DNA of 64,000 nucleotides from Wuchereria bancrofti (Eukaryota; Nematoda; Chromadorea; Rhabditida; Onchocercidae), in assembly GCA_005281725.1 (NCBI GenBank), contig SSBO01000012.1, positions 14,731,501 through 14,795,500 on the forward strand, written 5' to 3'. The number at the start of each line of letters is the position of its first letter. Positions within the stretch are counted from its first letter, which is position 1. Under the pieces are notes generated by a model. That model was not told the origin of the DNA and made no database searches. It saw nothing but the letters and a program-made list of their open reading frames with translations. Positions 56,571 to 64,000 of this stretch are shown piece by piece. Both the position numbers and the translations under genes were made by a program.

Positions 56571-57902
56571 CGTAGCAATAGCAAAAGAAGCTTCTATCAA
56601 GTTATCAACAAGTCTAACAGGAACAATCTTAGAAGAAGAAAAAGAAATGATAACAGATAAAGGCATGGAGGAAAACATATCTAAAAGATTGTTATTCGGC
56701 AATTCTAATGAAATCGAATTGTAAACTATTCATAAAACTTGGCACACATTTATTATTCGTTAGATTAAGCAGTCACATGTCACATAAACCAACTAAGTAC
56801 CAAAAGCCAAACATAAAATAACGTTAAGTCTGAAAAGCAAACATGCAAAGCATGCATTGCGTAATCTGCAGAAGTTTAATTGTATTTTCTCTCATATTTT
56901 TAAAACTACTTGAGTCATTTAAAAAATTCAATTAGAAAATTTACAGAGTTGGTGCGGAAATATCACATAAACAGGAATTGTCAGTGATTAGTGGTGCAAC
57001 GTCGTTGGATTTGGTCAGTAAGTTGGAAGAAGGGTTTGCTTTCAATGTATTTACATTTTAATTTGATTAAAGTAAATCTAATCAAAGTTGAAAAAAGCAA
57101 TAATTGAAATATTGAATATGCTATGAAAAATTAACAGTTCTGCTTTAAAGGAGATTTTGCCTCATTTTCAAAAACAGTCAAAATTCTTCGTGCAACAAAG
57201 CGGTGCAAATTTGGAAAATTAAAAACAATCACCCCATTTTGTTCTTTTTTTTTATATTTGTAAACGGTTGAGCATAAGCCTCCCGCTCAAGCGCAATCCA
57301 TTTTCAAGGGTAGTTGATTTATGTGAAATATTTTGATTATGTTTTAAAATGAGGCAAAATATCATCTTTAACAAGTTGGGATAGTTTTGAATTTTTTCTC
57401 AGTAACGAAATTAATTAGTTGCTTATAGTTCGCTTAACGTACCGGAATTACTAGATGACAGTGATGAAGCGTCATCTGCATCTCTGATGAGGTTATTTTG
57501 TTTAAATTTCATGATTGATCTTAAAATTTGCAGGTTTGGTACAGCGACATTTATTTTTTGAAACTTTTGTGTTAAACTGTGGTATTTTTGGGAATTCAAT
57601 AGGAATTTATGGATACCAAGGAAAAGAAATATTAAGTGTTAACAACTTTTGAATGCAATTATAGGCATCATATTCAGCAAGCAATTGACGATGAACCGAA
57701 GCGGATTCTTACTTCAGATGAGAGCAGTAAAGAATCCGCGGGAGATTATAAGACTAAAACCAAATTCTGGTAATTTTGCGAAAATTATTCAAGGACTTAA
57801 AGATGAACTGAAATTAGAGCCCAAAAATACAGGATTTTCTTTTCTCTTGACAATCTGATGGACATTCATATGTCACCCTTTGGAGAAAACCAAATTAAAT
57901 GA
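56571..57902 (+). CDS. Candidate exon series of unknown protein, perhaps the 3' part of the gene at 54744
   Basis: Segments 56571-56720, 56947-57017, 57419-57491, 57665-57769 and 57833-57902 share compatible phases and acceptable splice signals. They read as an acidic, soluble chain (AIAKEASIKL, ILEEEKEMITDKGMEEN, HKQELSVISG, NVPELLDDSDEASSAS, IQQAIDDEPKRILTSDESSK). A further open stretch at 58031-58249 after a GATTGCAG acceptor may be an alternative or separate 3' exon. The first segment needs one base from the left in a phase that the preceding candidate exon (ending 55640) does not provide, so an exon is missing or these are two genes. No domain recognised. Confidence 0.38.
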
Positions 57903-58249
57903 ATTTGAATAATCTAGCAGAACTATCTTTACGAAATGAGTAATCAATCTTTCAAAAAAATGGAATTAGTTGAATAATAGCATTTTTTAAAGTAAGTGAA
58001 TTACAGTAGAAAATATTGAAATGATTGCAGAATGAAAGAAATTTATCCCCACCATTCTTAAACAACGGTAAAAAGGTCAAGGATTTTTTAAAAATCAATG
58101 AAAATTATGATTGTGATATTGCTCGGCATGAAAATTCTGGTGAATTACGTTCAGTAAGATGCGGGCAACGAAATGCTGCAAGTAGAAGTTTAGAAATGAC
58201 AACAATGGATGGAAGAGAGATGACAATCAGGAATTGGATGCTTAAATGA

Positions 58250-59083
58250 AGATTAATGGAAAATAATTTGTAAAAGCAAATTGCTTTTTTAATAATTGAA
58301 ACCTAAAATTTTTGTTTTGCTCATTATAAATTAAATTTTTTTTTCTTGACGCTATAGAAAGGAATCATTCATGAAGTTATGCTCTTTCACTCTGCATTTA
58401 TTTAATTCATAATTTGATTTGAAAAGAAAAGTGAGATTTGATCTTATTATGAACTAAGCATCTACTATTTGTGAATAGAGAGAAAGAGAAGGAGAGAGAG
58501 AGAAGGAGCTTACATCAATGAAAATTTTAATTCATTTTGTGATTTTTTTAATTTCATGTGTGTTGTTATTGGCCATGGTTGTCTGTTGCTCGTCACTTCA
58601 ATAAATTGTTCTTCTTTTGCAGGCAAAATAAAATTGAAATATTAAGTTTTAGTTGCTAGGATTTCCGGAAATAGTGTGTACTACAAGATAGAATAGACAG
58701 AAAAATGATGCAGAATGTGCAATGGACCACGTAAGATTCGATAGTTATCTTCCGATTAACCCTAATATCAGTTGCCCTGGCTTTTGTTCTTGAAGGAATG
58801 ATAACATAAGCTGGTAGAATCGAGCTGTAATACAAAGTAACGATTTCTGGAACGACCGACTGCGCCTGGAGGATGGTTACAGGTGCGGGAAGAGATTTGG
58901 TGGTTGGTAAGGAGGGTGGGCTATTGGTTTATGTGCGGTGAGTTCTCTCTGGGTTGTGGGTGACAATGAAGGTGTCAAGTGATGAGGATTGGGAAGTAAG
59001 AGTAATATGAGAGAGAGAATTTGAAATGAATAGCTTTGAAGGAGGGAGTAATTCTCTTAAGATTTCAGTTATCTAACGGAATT
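58250..59083. other. 5' flank of the TMBIM4 gene
   Basis: Contains a GA-rich purine run at 58476-58507 and a G-rich, less AT-biased stretch at about 58820-58990, probably promoter. A GATTTCAG acceptor ending at 59068 lies 15 bases before the start codon and may be a trans-splice site. Confidence 0.5.
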
Positions 59084-61506
59084 ATGTCAGCAACAGTACC
59101 ATTACTCCTGGAGGAAGATATCGAACTTGGTTCACCACCCAGTTATAAGGAAGCAGTGGATGGGGAACGGACATTGCAGAATCGTTCATTGCAACGTCAT
59201 TGGTTTTTTGATTTTAATTTCGGCAAGGCGACAGCAAATTTTGCACCTGTTATATTTGCCAATGTCGGTATTAGATTAGGTATCGTCTTGCTTGTTATGT
59301 TTTATTTCCTGTTTCATCATTATCATATCTCTTATCGGATGATTTATCACCGGTTATTTTAGTTGTAGATAACAGAAATCCTAGGTTAAGTAGTAAAAAG
59401 TGCTATGAGTTTTTTCTATCTGTCATCATAATTGTAATTGTTACTGTTTTGTTTACATATACTATGTACAACTTTTCTTGATATGTAAAGGATGGGTTAA
59501 AGAATCTCATGCTGTTTTATTCAGATTTTCTCGTAATTTAGATAACTTTCAGGATTTCTACGAAAAGTATTTGGTATACTATCTTTGCAACTACTCATTA
59601 CAGCCGTATTTTGTACGGCATTGTATGTAACGTCAGAAATTCGTCTTTTTCTGCAACAACAGTGAGTTCTTTTTCTTTTTGAATTAAATTTATTATGACA
59701 TATCCATATTGGTAGGAACTCATTGTTTCTCCTTCTCAATCTTCTCACGTTAAGTTCAGCAGTGTTAGTTGTTTGTTTGACTCATTTCGAGGTCAAGCCT
59801 TATAGTTTCAAACATTTTCAAGAACTAGTTGGCAGTAAAACTTTAGAGGAGATTAATATGATCCATGTATTTGTTGTTTCAGTGCTATTTAGACCTGTAG
59901 TAGTCTATCTCTCTCATTTACTTTTCCGACTAATCAGTTCTACGTAGTTGTTATAACAGTTGCTAAAAAAAGGAATTTAGAATTTAGTCCAAAAAAGAAT
60001 TTAGCTAATAAAATAGCTAAATTCGTTCTTCTGGAAAGTGAGAAAAAGTACCGCATTAACCAGGATATGGAAAAGATACCATATCAAACTGCAAATGTTA
60101 AAATTAGTTCAAAAAAGAGATTAGTCAGTTTCAGAACGATGGTGCATGTATATGTTCAGGATAGTTCTTGGTTTTATTTCGGAATAAGAATTGTGAAAGA
60201 AAATGTATCCCAGCGTGTTTTAGGTTATGGATTGTATTTGTTTCACTTATCGGCTCATTCATTTTACTTTTCGCAATGTTTATTCACGCTCGTTCAGTAC
60301 CTCTCAATTACATATTACTGGTATCTTGGACGATCATGCAATCCATTACTGTAGGTGCTGTTGGTAAGATCTTAAAGCGATATTTTGTGCAGCCAGCCAA
60401 GAAGACTTTTTGTTGACCATAGTGTTTGTAATTTTCCTGTTCTGATAACCAGCTAAAAAGGGATTGAATCAGTGATAATGAGTGCATGACATCTTTATTT
60501 AAGTGAAATATTATTTGAAAAGGAGATGGCACCAAAGCTTTAGTTTATGCGAGCTGAATTTTTTAAATTGTTGGGTATTCTGCTAAGTTTTGTCCTCGTC
60601 GTGAATATTCAGGCAAACTTGGAATTGCTTTCAAATTTAACACTGCACAGCAGCGTTTAGATGAGATTTGAATTATGCTTAGTTCCAGCATGAAGTAGCT
60701 GATACCGCTAATGGCATGCATTATGATATCTGTTAATATAAGAAGTGCCAATGTTTTTAAAGTAGTTGGTTCAGGTCTTCAGAACATCGAAAAATGCATG
60801 AAAATATACATTTGTGGAGTTTTTGAATACGGTAAATTTCAGTTTCCTTCTTCGACGTAAAGGTCGTAATTGAGGCAGTTGGTCTAACAGCACTGACCGT
60901 CATTGCCCTTTTCTTTTATACACTTCAATCAAAACGCGATTTCCGAAGTCATTGGGCTGCGTTATTCAGTATTTCCATGATTTTCCTCGTTGCTAGCTTT
61001 GTACATGTAAGCATTTCTTTTTAGTAGAAACTGTTAGAAACTATTTCCATTTAAATTTTAGTGCAGTAAGCAATAAAGTGTTTTTTAATTTCAGCTAAAT
61101 TTTATTTGAATACAATTTGCTAATATTACATGCATGCATGTTGTAGCATTACCAGTTTAATTTATTATTTCGTTATAATGAGGCGATTTTTTATTTGGAA
61201 ACAAACGGATATTTCAGAAAGCTATTATCCAATTAATTTCAGAATATTTAAACAATAGTTGTAATATTTAAACAATGAAATAGCACTTTTTTTTTACAGC
61301 TACTTACACAGTCAGCATTATTTGATTTTTTATTGGCTGCATTTGGTGCTGTTTTATTTTCCATATATTTGGTATTCGATATTGATCGTATCATGCATCA
61401 CACTTCACCTGAAGATTATATCGAAGCATGCGTATCGTTGTATTTAGACATTATTAATCTGTTCCTGAGAATATCGGAGATTTTGAATGAAGCTAATCGA
61501 AATTAA
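59084..61506 (+). CDS. TMBIM4: TMBIM4 / Lifeguard-4 (BAX-inhibitor-1 family), 271 aa
   Basis: Multi-span membrane protein of the transmembrane BAX inhibitor motif family, which acts in Golgi/ER membranes as a Ca2+ leak and anti-apoptotic factor. Exons 59084-59279, 59553-59661, 60224-60363, 60843-61006 and 61300-61506 total 816 bases in phase. An N-terminal acidic and proline stretch (EDIELGSPPSYKEAVDG) carries a PPSY motif. Seven hydrophobic segments follow: GFLRKVFGILSLQLLITAVF opens the first, then LWIVFVSLIGSFILLFAMF, NYILLVSWTIMQSITVGAV, VVIEAVGLTALTVIALFFY, WAALFSISMIFLVASFV and LFDFLLAAFGAVLFSIYLVF. The family signature FDIDRIMHHTSPEDYIEA and SLYLDIINLFL near the end match TMBIM4 best. 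An extra exon-like segment lies between exons 2 and 3. Confidence 0.93.
59716..59947 (+). other. Possible alternative exon of TMBIM4
   Basis: After a TTGGTAG acceptor an open frame continues in exactly the phase left by exon 2 (codon completed by G). It encodes a hydrophobic helix then H-x-x-V-x-P (LFLLLNLLTLSSAVLVVCL, THFEVKPYS), echoing the normal exon's helix then H-x-x-x-V-P. It runs to a stop after a second hydrophobic stretch; a phase-compatible but weak donor (GCA|GTAAAA) lies near 59840. It could be a mutually exclusive exon, an alternative 3' end, a decayed exon duplicate, or chance. Confidence 0.35.
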
Positions 61507-62839
61507 TTTCCTGTTATTTGATTTTCGTGGAAAAATTTTGAGTCACTCTACATTGTTTTTTTAGTTTAAAAAGATCGGGGAATTTTGGAAGGCAATATAA
61601 ATTGGTGATATCAATTTTGTATTATTCTCAGCAATTCTATAAATTAAACATGGTGAATTTTCACATTAAAACTTTCACATTAAGAAATTCCATGGAATGA
61701 CATAGAATGATGGTTTCTAGATGAGTTTTTAGCATGAACAGTTGTATTTTACGATGAAAATTTGGCCCTGGTTTTTTTCACCACATTATTTAGTTCCATA
61801 TTTCAGTGACGATTTGTTTTGCCCTTTTATCGAAATTGGGGTAGAGCTTTTCAGAGAAAACTTTCATTTGAGTTATATAGTTGGACGCGACATACTCTTC
61901 GTTCGCATAAGCTCCGATGACCATTTCAGTGAGAATTAGAAATGTTGTCTTACCTGACTCATCTTGTGTGATATGTATATATGTAAAAGAATAATAAAAT
62001 TAACTGTTGTGTTGTGTATACTTATTCCCTCCGTTCCGATCATATACATAGTATTCGGTTAAGAGTACCAAATCAAAAGATGAAAAGAAAGATGAAATCA
62101 GTTTAGAAGTAACTAAACTGAGTTTTTTATGTTTCATGTTTAGCTATCAGTTTCTTTTTTTTTGAATGATGCGAGTCACTTTTATCTTAGAATTGGTCAT
62201 TGAGTGAATTGAAAGTTTTTGCAATAAAATATAAATACATGCAGTTCTCACAACTAAGTAGTCCAACAGCAATAAAATTTTAAAGATATCTTTTTTGAGA
62301 TCAAATTAGTAAGGTTATCATACTGTGTATTTCCTTTTGTGAACCGCCAACAATCCGAAAAACGAACGATAGTAAATGGTTAATCAACTATCTTTTCCCA
62401 AAGGCAATATTTGAACTAGAAAAGGTGAGCTCTGAACTAGCTCTGCATTAGTTGTCCATAATATAATCGAATAACGGACAAAACCATATAACCATGTTGG
62501 GGCTGATAGTTTCATGTCTGGATAGTAGTTTTTGTTATGTGAGACTGATGTTTTGGTATTACAGATAGATTGTCCGATTTGATTTGTGTTGAAATGTTAA
62601 GGAAGTCTTACAGCTAAAATCATATTGTGGCATGCAAGAGCGCATTATAGCGGTTAAACCCCAATTTCTGAAGAAAGGAGACCGAAGGTAAAAGCGGCAC
62701 ATCATTGGTAAAAGTACCTATTGAATTTATTTGGTAATAAATTTGCCAACATTTTTGAATTGGTACTCGTTGTTCCGGTTTTACAATATTTCTTTTTTAG
62801 TCAAAGTTGTGCTTGAGCACAATTCAAGTTCGAGCAGTA
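61507..62839. other. Region between convergent TMBIM4 and DB-module genes
   Basis: Likely 3' UTRs plus intergenic DNA. The open frame at 61742-61939 has no supported role. Confidence 0.5.
61993..61998 (+). terminator. Possible polyadenylation signal of TMBIM4
   Basis: AATAAA about 490 bases after the stop codon, within a T/A-rich 3' flank. Earlier variants may be used instead. Confidence 0.3.
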
Positions 62840-63957
62840 TTAATTTCTTAAACCGGATAAGTGGCAAGCAATAATTTCATTCATTGCTTTTCGGCAAACC
62901 AAGTGTTCCAAACCAACTCTTGCTATTTCCTGTCCAGAACGACAAAATATTTCGCATTGTGGCGCGCTGCAAATCATGGTTTTCTAAATAATATATTGGG
63001 ATTCAACTGATTATAACTGCACGACTTTATTTACAAACTAACTTTACAATAAGTGATACTATCATGACTTTATCAGAACTTATTCGTATCAGTGTTTCCA
63101 GAAACAAGTCATTTGCTCTTTCCTAAGTTCCATATTACATTCTTTAAGGAATTCATACTTCTCACATAAATAATTCCTCATATAAATCAACATAAACAGA
63201 TCTTATTAACTTAAATCATTTATTAAATGATTTAAGAAATGATTTAAGTTATATATATATATATATATAACCTTTTGGTTGCTACTTGTTTGTATTTGCA
63301 ACATTCACTGTTGTCGCGTCCATTTGAAGCACACTGAACAATTGGTATGATATGTAAAATTGCGCAAAAGCCTGCACCGATAATCGTATTTATCTAAAAT
63401 TTTAAGATTCGCAATGTTTTATGAGATTTGAGGCATAACAGTAACCGTGAATTAACTAGTGATTACTACGGTATCTGTATCAGTAAAGTCGAAATGTTCT
63501 ACCTCAATTTCTTTCACATTATATTTACAGGAATGTTGACAACTCGTTGGAAGCATTTTGTCGCGACAACATTGTTCAAATTGAATATTTGCTTGTGAAA
63601 TTGACATGCATGGTGAAAAGTTTGGTGCTATGCCACATTCTGCTGTAAATATTTCACTTTGAAAAAATCATTAAAATTTTTATGTTTTTAGAGCTCCAAT
63701 TATTGTAATTTATCATTAATCATTAGTAAATGTAATTACTAAGAATATATCAATACTTCTTTGTTAAGTGAATTAAGCTTAAGAATAATTTCATTAAGTG
63801 AAATTGTGGTTTGCTAGAATTTCATACCCTTATCCAACTTCTCCAAGCTGCTATTAGAGCCAATGAAATTACGATTGTGTAGCCAATTTAATGCTGGAGT
63901 TACGTGATATATTATTTTAAACGAACGTATTTCCCAAAGTTTTCTTTGTAAGCCTTC
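62840..63957 (-). CDS. DB-module cysteine-rich secreted protein, 5'-partial
   Basis: Nematode DB-module proteins are extracellular and built on a conserved cysteine array; their molecular role is poorly known. Minus-strand exons: 63828-63957, 63457-63642, 63272-63371 and 62840-62966 (stop), all in phase. Exon 1 here is a non-cysteine stretch (LQRKLWEIRSFKIIYHVTP); the signal peptide must be further right, outside the window. The module reads ECGIAPNFSPC, FEQCCRDKMLPTSC, QHSCKYNVKEIEV, then IVQCASNGRDNSECCKYK and APQCEIFCRSG, matching the order C...C...CC...C...C-x-Y...C...C-A...CC...C...C of the family. The donor after 63457 (CTA|GTTAAT) is weak but gives the expected spacing. The donor at 63271 runs straight into a TA microsatellite. 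Confidence 0.83.
63251..63270. repeat. (TA)n microsatellite at a splice donor
   Basis: Nine to ten TA repeats that start within the donor of the DB-module gene's third intron, reading the minus strand (GTTATATATA). Confidence 0.85.
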
Positions 63958-64000
63958 CTGAACTAAACAAATTTATTAGTCAAAGTAGAAGTATTTATTC

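Overview
This window reads as nuclear DNA from a nematode, most likely a filarial/spirurid relative. It is AT-rich, with small exons, GTAAGT-like donors and TTTCAG-like acceptors, probable trans-splice acceptors just before several start codons, an Srx-like chemoreceptor, a DB-module cysteine-rich secreted protein and clear metazoan orthologues. The species cannot be fixed from the sequence. All multi-exon models below were built by hand from splice signals and reading phase; none has transcript support here.

Left third (1-21100): the Discs-large scaffold gene dlg-1 is present three times in direct orientation. Copy 1 (95-5410) enters the window in the middle of the PDZ1 coding region and runs to the guanylate-kinase-like end. 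Copy 2 (9890-18202) is complete, with 22 exons giving 926 codons: L27, three PDZ, SH3, HOOK and GUK. Copy 3 (19393-20016) is only the last three exons. Single N bases at 5624 and 19265 sit at or near the copy boundaries, so this is either a real tandem duplication or two haplotypes stitched together. Copy 1 has lost the GT of one splice donor.

Middle (22095-37336): a minus-strand single-pass membrane protein (22095-23774); an Srx-like seven-helix receptor on the plus strand (26651-28480); a small one-helix protein (34147-34657); and a PKI-type inhibitor of cAMP-dependent kinase (36861-37336), whose upstream GC-richer flank has two CRE half-sites.

Right half (39829-63957): a single-exon Ubc13/UBE2N ubiquitin-conjugating enzyme (39829-40287); rab-6 on the minus strand (41670-48062, 7 coding exons, 205 aa), with an intact four-exon gene for a 361-aa lysine-rich protein nested in its third intron on the opposite strand (44506-46536) and five CACGTG E-boxes upstream of its start (48287-48556); tail-anchored cytochrome b5 (50877-51888), which uses a GC-AG intron; a candidate secreted protein with further coding-like exons (54744-58249); a TMBIM4/Lifeguard-4 Ca2+-channel-like membrane protein (59084-61506) with an extra phase-compatible exon; and a DB-module secreted protein on the minus strand whose 5' end lies outside the window (62840-63957).

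The genes are ordinary unlinked single-copy loci rather than one pathway. The most unusual structure is the triplicated, mosaic dlg-1 block; next are the nested gene plus E-box cluster at rab-6, the two GC-AG introns, and the possible exon switch in TMBIM4. No bacterial (for example endosymbiont) insertion, CRISPR array or convincing transposase was seen.
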